From: JAGOFO01 sp964522105
Lineage (GTDB): Bacteria; Myxococcota_A; UBA9042; DTJE01
Direction: 5' to 3'
Length of the DNA stretch: 64,000 nt
NCBI GenBank assembly: GCA_964522105.1
Contig: CAZFVA010000009.1
Location: forward strand, 1 to 64,000
The position numbers and the translations under genes were made by a program. Positions 1-7,546 of this stretch are shown here, one piece after another (positions within the stretch are counted from its first letter, which is position 1; each line of letters opens with the position of its first letter). Under the pieces are notes generated by a model that saw nothing but the letters and a program-made list of their open reading frames with translations, did not search any database and was not told where the DNA came from.

Positions 1-833
1 TGGAAAACCTGGGGCAGGGCACTTTTGTCGGTGTTGCCGAGATTGATGTTGACCTGGCGACCGGGAAGCGAACTGGCGCGGTCAGGGTGCCGGAGCATGT
101 GCCGGTTTGTGTTCAACAGACGGTTGGTTCAAAGGTCTGTGACACGTCGTGGGCCGGTTTTATCGGCGCGATCAAGCCGAATCAGGCAGTTACAGACCTT
201 CGAAAGCGGGCCGAAGCGGCGGTCAAAGATATCTGTGATGACGTTGTCGTTACGGCGCCCGAGCCAATTCTGTATTCCAGGGTTCTTGAACCTCCGTTGT
301 CTAATCTGGCTGCCGACCTGCTGCTTGAACTTGGTACGGTGACTGACAGTGATGGAAATGTTGTGCCTGCAGACATAGCTTTTTTGAATCGAGGTGCCAC
401 TCGTGGCAGCCTGGATGCCGGTGCCGTAACCGTGTGCGACCTGGCAAGGGTCTGGCCGTTTGAAGATGGGCCGGTTCTGGTTCTTTTGACTGGCGCCGAG
501 ATTGCCGCAATGATGAAGTTCATGATTGATGATGTCGTCAAACCCCTCGCAATTGCTGGCTTCAAGGTCATCCGCACCCCTTCCGGCAACCTGACCCAGG
601 TTAATTTTTCGGGGCAGATTCTGGACCCCGAAAGGATGTACCGGACCGTCACAACCAGGTATCTGACCGATGGCGGCTCCGGTCTGGACAGGTTTTTCAA
701 GGACCTTCCTGCTGACCGGTTCATCCAGTTGCCGGACTCAAGTTACCGCGACGGATTTATCCGGGTGTTGCGCGGAAGAAAGGAAATCTTGAACCCCGAT
801 GTTGCCAGGTACACTGGCGTGATTCGTGATTAA
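1..833 (+). CDS. 5'-nucleotidase-family protein, C-terminal part (5' end outside window)
   Basis: The reading frame is open from base 3, so the gene is cut by the window edge. The visible ~276 residues look like the substrate-binding C-terminal domain of the bifunctional 5'-nucleotidase / 2',3'-cyclic phosphodiesterase family (UshA-like): a stretch with N-R-G-A-T-R-G, then V-x-x-V-W-P-F-E-D and later T-x-x-Y-L-T-D-G-G-S-G, which match the family order N-x-G-x-R, PF-N/E and a closing Y-L-x-x-G-G. The metallophosphatase half must lie upstream. These proteins are normally exported and dephosphorylate nucleotides outside the cytoplasm. A second, full-length member is at 16326-18794. rph follows after 32 bp on the same strand, so the two may be cotranscribed. 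Bases 588-610 closely match the repeat family described for 12530-12599, although the peptide there also fits the domain fold. Confidence 0.8.
   Translation, partial: ENLGQGTFVGVAEIDVDLATGKRTGAVRVPEHVPVCVQQTVGSKVCDTSWAGFIGAIKPNQAVTDLRKRAEAAVKDICDDVVVTAPEPILYSRVLEPPLSNLAADLLLELGTVTDSDGNVVPADIAFLNRGATRGSLDAGAVTVCDLARVWPFEDGPVLVLLTGAEIAAMMKFMIDDVVKPLAIAGFKVIRTPSGNLTQVNFSGQILDPERMYRTVTTRYLTDGGSGLDRFFKDLPADRFIQLPDSSYRDGFIRVLRGRKEILNPDVARYTGVIRD
588..610 (-). repeat. Possible degenerate copy of the TTAACCTGGGTC repeat inside a CDS
   Basis: Plus-strand bases read ACCTGACCCAGGTTAATT followed by T's, the reverse complement of the repeat core seen at 12530-12599. It shares its variant AACCTGACC with the copy at 4365-4389. 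In the host gene it encodes L-T-Q-V-N-F. The same peptide could be native to the 5'-nucleotidase domain (V-x-V-x-G before L-D-P), so this may be chance or convergence. Confidence 0.4.
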
Positions 834-865
834 TTCCGGGTGCAAGCCCTGGGTAAAGGACAAAA

Positions 866-1567
866 ATGCCAAGATTTGACGGACGGACAGACGACCAGCT
901 TCGAAAAGTGACGATTCAGACCGGTATCCAGCGTGGCCCGCTCGGTTCAGTGATGATAACCACAGGAAACACTGTGGTTTTATGCGCCGCGACATTGCAG
1001 GAACGTGTGCCGCCGTGGCTTGCGGGCAAAGGCAAAGGCTGGGTGACCGCCGAGTATTCAATGCTGCCCGGCGCCGTGCCAGACCGTTCGCCCAGAAAGT
1101 CGGGTGGTCGAGATCAGGAAATTCAGCGCCTTGTTGGTCGCAGCCTGCGCAGCGCCGTTGACATGAAATTGCTTGGCGAACGCCTTATAACGATTGACTG
1201 CGACGTGATTCAGGCCGATGCCGGTACCCGTTGCGCGTCGATTACCGGTGGCTGGCTGGCCCTCCGCATGGCCGTTAACCGCATCATGGAAACCAGCAAT
1301 CTTGAAATTGATCCCATTATCCGGCAGGTTTCAGCAGTGTCGGTCGCTATCGTTGATGGCCGCCCGGTCCTTGACCCGGTCTATGAAGAAGACGTCGCCG
1401 CCGAGGTCGATGCCAACTATGTCATGTCCGCTGACGGCATGTTGATCGAAGTCCAGTGCACCGCCGAAGGTGCCCCGTTTACCCGCGCCACGCTTGACCG
1501 CATGCTCGATCTGGCGACCGCAGGTACCAGCCAGCTCTGCAAAATCCAGTCGTCAATGTTTGAGTGA
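866..1567 (+). CDS. rph: Ribonuclease PH (tRNA 3'-end processing phosphorolytic exonuclease)
   Basis: RNase PH trims the 3' trailer of tRNA precursors using inorganic phosphate and acts as a cytoplasmic hexamer ring. The 233-residue product is the normal length for the family. It carries the N-terminal D-G-R-x-x-D-Q-L-R motif, G-N-T-V-V-L-C-A-A-T, the long signature E-Y-S-M-L-P-G-A followed by R-x-x-E-I-Q-R-L-V-G-R-S-L-R, and D-C-D-V-I-Q-A-D-A-G-T-R-x-A-S-I-T-G-G. The ATG at 866 has an AAAGGA ribosome-binding site five bases upstream. It lies 32 bp behind the nucleotidase gene and converges with the A24 peptidase gene, leaving only 6 bp between the stop codons. Confidence 0.97.
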   Translation: MPRFDGRTDDQLRKVTIQTGIQRGPLGSVMITTGNTVVLCAATLQERVPPWLAGKGKGWVTAEYSMLPGAVPDRSPRKSGGRDQEIQRLVGRSLRSAVDMKLLGERLITIDCDVIQADAGTRCASITGGWLALRMAVNRIMETSNLEIDPIIRQVSAVSVAIVDGRPVLDPVYEEDVAAEVDANYVMSADGMLIEVQCTAEGAPFTRATLDRMLDLATAGTSQLCKIQSSMFE

Positions 1568-1573
1568 TGCCGG

Positions 1574-2983
1574 TTACTGATTAATCTTGAACACATAACC
1601 TGACAGGATGACAGTTATCAGTGTGCCTATCAGCAGGGCGGGGGCGAACGGTATCGTGCGGCTGATCCAGATTTTGCCGCCCTTGCCGCGGTCGATCCAC
1701 CAGCGGCGCAAGTTTTCGGTCTGTTCGGCGCTAAGCCCGTCAGGTCCGATGGGTCCCATCTTATGATGCAGCATGTCCTGATCTTCTTTCAGGACATCCA
1801 GCGTCTTTCTGGCCAGCAGCATTCGCGGCCGCAATTCCCAGATTCTGACCGGATGGAAGTCAAAGACGTTCAGGTACAACTGGTAGACGATAAGAAACGC
1901 GACTACCCCAAGCATCAGGCCTGACACTTGAAGAATCATCCGAACATTTGTCTCTTCCGTCGGAAACAGCGCCGCATAAATGGTAAAGCCAATGGTGAAC
2001 AGAACCATTGGAATCAACACCCATTTTTTCTGCATTGCCTTTGCAAGCGGTTGAAAAATTATGAACAGAATCACATACATCAACGTGTTACTGTCGATGG
2101 TGGCAAATATCACAATGATGTCGCGCGTCAGCATGCGTAACGTCTTGATAATCAGCATGAAAAACAAGATTCCGAAGAAGCCGCGCACCAGATTCCATTT
2201 GTGACCGCGTATCCACTCAAGGGCTGTTTTCCATGCCTCGCTTTCGTCAGTGGTTGGTTTGATGATTTGTTTGACGAAACGGACGACAAGTTCCAGAACC
2301 AGAATACCGAGCAAGGCAATAAATGTATTAAAAATCAATACATATCCTGGAAAGATCGGCCAGTATGAATTGACGTATGACGATAGCGGCAAAATGGCTG
2401 CGATGGCCCCGAACAGCTTTGCATCGCCAGCGGCCCACATCCCGAACCACCACATCAGTATCCCGATGGTGAACGCCAGAAGGGCGTTAATGGCCATCTT
2501 TGCGGCGTAGATCCACCAACTCGGCTCGGGGGCAGGTTGCGTTCCGGTAACTGCATCAGCGCCAGTCTTGGCTACCTTTCCAGCGACCGGGTTGGCGCCA
2601 GTTGTGGCCTTTCCAGCCACCCCGGACTTCGCGGCCTGTGCTGCCTGTTCGTCCTGGACTTCTTTCCACTCTTTTGGGTTCGAAGGCTGGACGCTTACGG
2701 GGCTGCCCTGATTCCAGGCGCCCGGCCCGTCCCGTCCCCCGCCAAACACTGATTTCTGTTCAACTTTCGGGGGCTTTTTCCATAGGCCAAGTTCAGGGTA
2801 GTCGTCGATGGCCGTCTTTCCGCCAACCACTGTCCACAGTCCACTGACCCCGAGCCAGACGACCGCAAAAATCAGTCCTCGGGAAACGGCCTTGTTGAAT
2901 ACTTTTCCCCAGACAAAGTCGGTCCCGGCGCAAATTGCAGCCAGAATAACGGCAATGATTTTGGGGATGAACTCTATCGGCAT
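1574..2983 (-). CDS. A24-type (prepilin-peptidase-like) GxGD membrane aspartyl peptidase with large soluble insert
   Basis: A 469-residue membrane protein. The N-terminal hydrophobic helix holds G-T-D22-F-V-x-G-K-V-x-N, the first catalytic-Asp motif of A24 prepilin/preflagellin peptidases. After a Gly/Pro/Ala-rich soluble insert (about 60-150) a helix ends in A-A-G-D187-A-K-L, the second Asp motif (GxGD with the first G replaced by A). Several further hydrophobic segments follow and the C-terminus ends in a helix. It is longer than ordinary prepilin peptidases (about 230-280 residues) and lacks the N-terminal Zn-binding Cys pairs, so it resembles the CpaA/FlaK type with extensions. It is the last gene behind four radical SAM genes, 28 bp after the previous stop, so it is probably cotranscribed. 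No pilin gene is visible nearby; the substrate is unknown. Confidence 0.7.
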   Translation of the reverse strand: MPIEFIPKIIAVILAAICAGTDFVWGKVFNKAVSRGLIFAVVWLGVSGLWTVVGGKTAIDDYPELGLWKKPPKVEQKSVFGGGRDGPGAWNQGSPVSVQPSNPKEWKEVQDEQAAQAAKSGVAGKATTGANPVAGKVAKTGADAVTGTQPAPEPSWWIYAAKMAINALLAFTIGILMWWFGMWAAGDAKLFGAIAAILPLSSYVNSYWPIFPGYVLIFNTFIALLGILVLELVVRFVKQIIKPTTDESEAWKTALEWIRGHKWNLVRGFFGILFFMLIIKTLRMLTRDIIVIFATIDSNTLMYVILFIIFQPLAKAMQKKWVLIPMVLFTIGFTIYAALFPTEETNVRMILQVSGLMLGVVAFLIVYQLYLNVFDFHPVRIWELRPRMLLARKTLDVLKEDQDMLHHKMGPIGPDGLSAEQTENLRRWWIDRGKGGKIWISRTIPFAPALLIGTLITVILSGYVFKINQ

Positions 2984-3011
2984 AGGCGCGTTTCCAGTTG
3001 TGGTCTGACTG

Positions 3012-3944
3012 TCATGGTTCGCTTAGAACCATTTGTCTGACCGGTTCCGGGTCAAGAAACACCGGGTACAGCTCGGATGATTTGTAGTGTACGTCCATAT
3101 CAAAAAGACCGGCGCAGATTGGATTGAATCTGCATACGGCGCAGGCGTCGCACTTGCCGTGCTGGAACGCCGTTTCGCGGACCATGCCTTTTTCATCCAG
3201 GAACCGCACGATGCGCTCTTCGCCCTTAATAATCTTGCGGCTTTCGGTCGAGGCCCACGCGAACTCGGCCATGTAGCACAGCGGCACCTTTTCGGCCCTG
3301 AATGAACGCCCGGTCGAGTACAGGAACGTCATCGCGCGGAAAAGGGACAGCTCCATTTCCCAGATTTGATGAATGACATCAGGGTTTTCCGTGGCACGGT
3401 TCATCGACGGGTCAAGGTTGTTCCAGACGAAGTGGTGCAGGAAGGGGAAGCGTTCCACAAGCAGCATGACCAATTTGTCCAGGTGCGCCGCGTTGTAGTG
3501 GTTAATTGTTGTGTTTATATCGGCAGTTATATCGCAGGCCCGCACGTTGTCCAGCGTCTTGAATGCGTTTTCAAGGCTGTCTTCCTTGCCTGACAGAAAC
3601 GCCTGAATCGCAGGATCATACGACTGAATCGACACGTGAAGATGCGTCAGGCCGGCGTCAACCAGCGACCGCAAGTATTCAATTTCACAGGTCTTCTGGC
3701 CGTTGGTGATGATCCTTGAAGGCATGCCGTGGTCTTTCGCATACTTGATTATGCGGCCAAGGTCGTCGTGCATCGTCGGCTCGCCACCGGTCAGGATGAT
3801 GCCGTCGTAATTACGGCTTACGAAATCATCAATGATGTCGGTGGCCTGCTGAAACGTCAGCGTCGCATCGCGTTCAGGGTTTGAACACATGCGGCACTTT
3901 TGATTGCACAGTCGTGTTATTTGAATGTATCCAAGATTTGCCAT
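3012..3944 (-). CDS. Radical SAM protein (fourth of four in tandem), MoaA/PqqE-like
   Basis: 310 residues. The radical SAM [4Fe-4S] motif C-x3-C-x2-C (C-N-Q-K-C-R-M-C) is near residue 13, followed by the SAM-contact T-G-G-E-P-T around residue 53 and I-T-N-G-Q. A single Cys in V-P-L-C comes about two thirds along and the C-terminal part has K-C-D-A-C-A-V-C-R-F-x3-C-A-G, which probably ligates an auxiliary iron-sulphur cluster, as in SPASM/twitch enzymes. The ATG overlaps the stop of the preceding gene as TAATG, which indicates translational coupling. It is shorter and more divergent than its three upstream neighbours. Such enzymes abstract a hydrogen from a peptide or small-molecule substrate; which one cannot be told from the sequence. 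Confidence 0.85.
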   Translation of the reverse strand: MANLGYIQITRLCNQKCRMCSNPERDATLTFQQATDIIDDFVSRNYDGIILTGGEPTMHDDLGRIIKYAKDHGMPSRIITNGQKTCEIEYLRSLVDAGLTHLHVSIQSYDPAIQAFLSGKEDSLENAFKTLDNVRACDITADINTTINHYNAAHLDKLVMLLVERFPFLHHFVWNNLDPSMNRATENPDVIHQIWEMELSLFRAMTFLYSTGRSFRAEKVPLCYMAEFAWASTESRKIIKGEERIVRFLDEKGMVRETAFQHGKCDACAVCRFNPICAGLFDMDVHYKSSELYPVFLDPEPVRQMVLSEP

Positions 3945-5341
3945 TAAAGTCCTGCCTTATCAAGCACTTTCAGTCCCCAGTGCCGCGCCAGATTGACCTG
4001 AAGACCGGGACACGTGGCGTTGACCGGACAGTCGCCACACCGCAGACTCTTTACCCTGTACAGTCTTTCAATAAAGAATCCCACAAAAGCACGCAGATCC
4101 AGCTTGTTTTCGGCGTCGAACAGGGCGGGCGGAGGTGCCGGCCATAACTCGCCGCCATCACGTGGACCGCCAAGGCATGGCGGCAGCCCCAGAACCGGCG
4201 TACCAACGGGCTTTCCAGGCAACGGACCGGCAAGCTTTGCGGCAACAGCCTTCAGTTTTTCAAGATCGGGAGCCAGAGCCCGCGCTTCGCCATAATGTTC
4301 CCGGACCGCGATTCTGGCCGCACCGGGTACTTTTTCTGCCAGCGTCAGGTCGTCCAGTCCCGCCAAATAATTAACCTGGGTCAGGTTCAACTCGACCTCG
4401 GAAGCCTCTAAAAAATTAACCTGGGTCGGTTTCGGGGGATCCCATTTTCCAGCGGCATACAGGCAAGCAGCCTGACAGAACGGTTCAAGGAAGCACAGTT
4501 CGCACCGCTCGTCCGCCATGCACTCGGGCAGGGTCCCGTCAGCGAACAGTCGCCTGAAAGACTGCCTTTCGCCAAGCACTTCGTCGTACAGTTTATGAGG
4601 GTCCTGGAACAGGTGTTCGTAGTCTTCCAGATAGCGGATCGGCAGGCGGTTGGTCCAGATGAACATTTCGTTGGTGCGATCAAGTTCAAGTGCGCGCGGC
4701 AGTTCCCGGCCCAGCATCGCTTCGTCCGCGTAAAGCTCTTCACGGTTTTCTTCAAAGCCGCGCCCGAACGGAATCAGGTGCAGCAGGTCGAATTCCATGA
4801 CCCCAAGACGCATGTAGAATTCCATGATTTCGCGAAGATACGGCAGGTTAAGGCGCGTAAGCACTATGTCAACCGACACGACTGTTCCAAGCCGCTTCAG
4901 GTTTACAAGTCCCCGGATCGCCTGCTTGAAAGACCCTTTTGTGCCGGTCAGTTTTTCAAAAAGTTCTTCGGTGTGCGCGTGCAGCGACAGCGTCGCCTCG
5001 CGAAGCCCGGCATTGACGGCCTCGACCGCGAACCGTTCGTAGGCGAACATCCGACCGTTGCTGACTACCTGTATCCACGAATATCCGATCTCGGTGCCGT
5101 ACTTTATGAAATCGATGAATTTCGGGTGGGTGGTCGCTTCGCCGCCGGACAGAATCAGTCGCGTGTAACCTTCCTGCCTTCCGCGCAGCAGCTTCTGTCG
5201 GATTTCGTCTTCCGGGATCGGGCCGCCGCCCAGTGCGCCTGAATCAAGACAGAACTCGCAGCGGTTGTTGCAGGCCCGGGTCAGTCTGACCCACAGGCGT
5301 TTTTCATCAATAGCAGCCTGTCTTATGTCCTGATCCGCCAT
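3944..5341 (-). CDS. Radical SAM protein (third of four), long form with two C-terminal Cys clusters and in-frame repeat insertion
   Basis: 465 residues. C-N-N-R-C-E-F-C is near residue 25, L-S-G-G-E-A-T near 65 and V-S-N-G-R follows. The middle has L-H-A-H-T and G-S-F-K-Q, shared with the two upstream paralogues. The Cys that follows I-P in the others is Arg here (L-P-I-R). Two Cys groups follow: E-C-x5-C-E-L-C-x5-F-C-x3-C at about 285-310 and C-G-D-C-x5-C-P-G-L near the C-terminus. Between them the chain carries P-T-Q-V-N-F and, 15 residues on, L-T-Q-V-N-Y, encoded by two copies of the repeat at 4365-4438. It therefore looks like a paralogue that diverged and absorbed repeat DNA while keeping its frame. 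Start ATG at 5341, 40 bp after the previous stop. Confidence 0.82.
   Translation of the reverse strand: MADQDIRQAAIDEKRLWVRLTRACNNRCEFCLDSGALGGGPIPEDEIRQKLLRGRQEGYTRLILSGGEATTHPKFIDFIKYGTEIGYSWIQVVSNGRMFAYERFAVEAVNAGLREATLSLHAHTEELFEKLTGTKGSFKQAIRGLVNLKRLGTVVSVDIVLTRLNLPYLREIMEFYMRLGVMEFDLLHLIPFGRGFEENREELYADEAMLGRELPRALELDRTNEMFIWTNRLPIRYLEDYEHLFQDPHKLYDEVLGERQSFRRLFADGTLPECMADERCELCFLEPFCQAACLYAAGKWDPPKPTQVNFLEASEVELNLTQVNYLAGLDDLTLAEKVPGAARIAVREHYGEARALAPDLEKLKAVAAKLAGPLPGKPVGTPVLGLPPCLGGPRDGGELWPAPPPALFDAENKLDLRAFVGFFIERLYRVKSLRCGDCPVNATCPGLQVNLARHWGLKVLDKAGL
4365..4389 (+). repeat. TTAACCTGGGTC repeat copy inside radical SAM gene (variant copy)
   Basis: Reads AATTAACCTGGGTCAGGTTC after a short A-rich start. 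On the coding (minus) strand it gives L-T-Q-V-N-Y. It lies 20 bp from a second copy in the same orientation and the same frame. Confidence 0.7.
4410..4438 (+). repeat. TTAACCTGGGTC repeat copy inside radical SAM gene
   Basis: Reads six A's, TTAACCTGGGTCGGTTTC and then GGGGG, nearly identical to the intergenic units at 12530-12599. On the minus coding strand it gives P-T-Q-V-N-F. It keeps the reading frame of the radical SAM gene open. Confidence 0.8.
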
Positions 5342-5381
5342 TGTCGTTGATCCACTTCAAAGTCGAGTCGCGTAGCTGAAC

Positions 5382-6338
5382 CTAGCGGTCAGTAACCCCG
5401 GGCAGCGTGTCGGGATGTGCGCCCGAAAAGTCTTTTCTGGCCACGAATTCTTCCCAGCCGTACTTTTCCGGGTACTCACGCCACGGGCCTTCGCACATCT
5501 TGCAGAACGCACATTCGGCGCACATCGGGCCTTTCGCCTTGCCCTCGGTCAACCGATGCAGTGTGTAATCTTGAATCGTTACATGGCCTTCCATAATCTT
5601 CGTGCGCGGGATGACGCGTTCGCCGATGAACGGCTCGTAGCCTTTCATGAAGCAGTACGGAATCGCCTCGGTCATCACGCTGCGGCCCGCCCGCAGGCCG
5701 ATATCAAGGCCTTTTTTCACGAACGGCTCGACCAGGCTCAGGCGCGGCACAATCGACGTGAAGTTTTCGTTCGCGGCACCAAGCGGATGGACAAACGCGA
5801 GCTGAAACTGGTCAACGCCAAGCGATGTCAGCAACGACGCCAGTTCTGGCAGATGCCGGTAATTCGCCCGTGTTATTACGCTGTTAGTGATAACAAGCTG
5901 TCCCAGTTCCTTCAGGTTCACGATCGATCTGACCGTCTGCTTGAACGACCCGTCGGCCTTTGTCAGATAGTCGTGCAGCGCCGCCGTGTGACCGTGAAGG
6001 GCAGGGGAAAACTCGTTTGCCCCCGCTTCAACAAGTTGCTCGCAGATCTTTTTGTAAGCCAGCATACGCCCGTTTGTCTGTATCTGAATGTACCGATATC
6101 CCAGTGATTTCGCGTACCTGACGATTTCAATAAGGTCCGGTCTGATGGTGACTTCGCCACCTGTAAAGACCAGAGCGTCGGAATCCTTGCGGCCTTCTTC
6201 CAGCAACTGGAAGACTTCAGCCGTTTCCTTGTTGCCGTACTGTTCGCGCTTGTTGCCCTGCACGCAGAACAGGCAGCGGTTATTGCAGTTCCAGCCGGTT
6301 TTAATGTCTATGCGTTCAGTTACGGCGTTATCGGCCAT
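5382..6338 (-). CDS. Radical SAM protein (second of four)
   Basis: The ATG at 6338 is preferred over the longer frame (6377) because AAGGGGGG lies about 9 bp upstream; it gives 318 residues and overlaps the end of the first radical SAM gene by 11 bp. The motif C-N-N-R-C-L-F-C is at about residue 18, F-T-G-G-E-V-T follows and then Q-T-N-G-R. The middle has L-H-G-H-T-A-A-L-H-D-Y-L-T and G-S-F-K-Q, shared with its neighbours. A-I-P-Y-C-F provides one conserved Cys and C-A-E-C-A-F-C-K-M-C-E-G-P near the C-terminus forms a likely auxiliary-cluster site, followed by Y-G-W-E-E-F, also found in the first paralogue. Function unknown; clearly a tandem duplicate of the gene upstream. Confidence 0.87.
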   Translation of the reverse strand: MADNAVTERIDIKTGWNCNNRCLFCVQGNKREQYGNKETAEVFQLLEEGRKDSDALVFTGGEVTIRPDLIEIVRYAKSLGYRYIQIQTNGRMLAYKKICEQLVEAGANEFSPALHGHTAALHDYLTKADGSFKQTVRSIVNLKELGQLVITNSVITRANYRHLPELASLLTSLGVDQFQLAFVHPLGAANENFTSIVPRLSLVEPFVKKGLDIGLRAGRSVMTEAIPYCFMKGYEPFIGERVIPRTKIMEGHVTIQDYTLHRLTEGKAKGPMCAECAFCKMCEGPWREYPEKYGWEEFVARKDFSGAHPDTLPGVTDR

Positions 6339-7470
6339 TGTCAGAGCCCCCCTTTTCGGCAACCGGTACGAATTCATCCCATCCGAAGCGGTCTATGTAG
6401 CACGTGAAAACGCCGCGACACAGGTGGTTATATCCGCAGCCGGCGCATTCCGGGCGCTTGATCCTGACCATCTGGTCGTGAACGGTCTTTGTAACCTTTG
6501 AAAATTCATGATGGTCGCCGTCAAAAACCTTGCGCTGATAGACTTCCGCGTCGGCTTCAGGGCGTTTTGACGACGGATCTCGTCCATCTTCAAACAGGAC
6601 GGTACTGTCCGGCTCGTAGTGGAAGTAACGTTCGACGTAGCCGCGTGCCGAGTCCTTGACCCCCATCGTCGTGCAGTAGGGGATATCCAGCATGAACACC
6701 TTGCGGAGCCCTTCAGGCGACAGGCCGTCAACGAACTTTTTGAACTCGGCGGCCACTTCCGAATATTTGACTACAAGCTGGTCAAAAAATTCTGCGCCGC
6801 GACCTTCAGGCATCATTACATTGAAGACGTGCTGGTCGACGGCAAATGGCACCATGACGTCGAAGAATTCACGGAAAAGCTTGTAGTTACGCTTATTTAC
6901 AACGTACGACGTGTGGACTTTCAGGTTCGGATATTCGCGCTTCAGCAGCAGCAGGTTTGCCAACCCTGCCATCGCCTGATCAAACGACCCTTTTGCACGT
7001 GTCAGGCCGTCGTGAACGTGGGCGTCCGGCCCGTGGACCGAAACCAGAACGTGATTCAGGCCGGATTCCAATAACTTACGGGCATATGGCCGGTATGAAA
7101 GCAGACGACCGTTCGTGATCATTCCAACTGTCGGGAACCCCAGGTCGCGCGCCATCGCGATGAATTGCGCCAGACGCGGGTGCAACGTCGGTTCGCCCGA
7201 TGTGAACATGACTTCAGTGGCTTCCGGGTCAAACGTCATCATTCGGCGTACATCATCGTCGGACTGGTCAATCAGGCGTGTGAAGCGGGCCTCGCGGTCT
7301 TCTTCCATGCAGAACAGGCAGTTATTATTGCAGGAATATCCGACGCAGATGTGAAGGCGGTTTCCGACCTTCGATTTCCCCGGCTCTGGCATGGAGTTGT
7401 TGGTGTTTCGTTCCATCACGTCCAGTATTGTAGGTGTTTCACGGGTAAAAACAATCCGCACCGCGGCCAT
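6328..7470 (-). CDS. Radical SAM protein (first of four)
   Basis: The ATG at 7470 is chosen because AGGGGTGA lies about 7 bp upstream; an extended frame to 7533 would almost reach the divergent aminotransferase start. The 380-residue product has C-N-N-N-C-L-F-C near residue 48, T-S-G-E-P-T-L-H-P near 90, I-T-N-G-R, then V-H-G-P-D-A-H-V-H-D and G-S-F-D-Q. D-I-P-Y-C-T gives the mid-chain Cys. The C-terminal C-A-G-C-G-Y-x3-C-R-G-V with F-G-W-D-E-F resembles an auxiliary Fe-S site. It heads the unit of four radical SAM genes plus the A24 peptidase gene. The product lacks a signal peptide, so it is expected in the cytoplasm. Substrate unknown. Confidence 0.87.
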   Translation of the reverse strand: MAAVRIVFTRETPTILDVMERNTNNSMPEPGKSKVGNRLHICVGYSCNNNCLFCMEEDREARFTRLIDQSDDDVRRMMTFDPEATEVMFTSGEPTLHPRLAQFIAMARDLGFPTVGMITNGRLLSYRPYARKLLESGLNHVLVSVHGPDAHVHDGLTRAKGSFDQAMAGLANLLLLKREYPNLKVHTSYVVNKRNYKLFREFFDVMVPFAVDQHVFNVMMPEGRGAEFFDQLVVKYSEVAAEFKKFVDGLSPEGLRKVFMLDIPYCTTMGVKDSARGYVERYFHYEPDSTVLFEDGRDPSSKRPEADAEVYQRKVFDGDHHEFSKVTKTVHDQMVRIKRPECAGCGYNHLCRGVFTCYIDRFGWDEFVPVAEKGGSDNGR

Positions 7471-7546
7471 GTCGAAATCACCCCTGATTTTGGCGTGAAG
7501 TGGTGGTAGGATTGCGCGGAATTCTGGCGGCACTCTGGAGGTTTGA

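Noticed and set aside
6338..6377. Longer N-terminus for the second radical SAM gene
   Set aside because: It would overlap the upstream gene by 50 bp and has no ribosome-binding site, whereas the ATG at 6338 has one.
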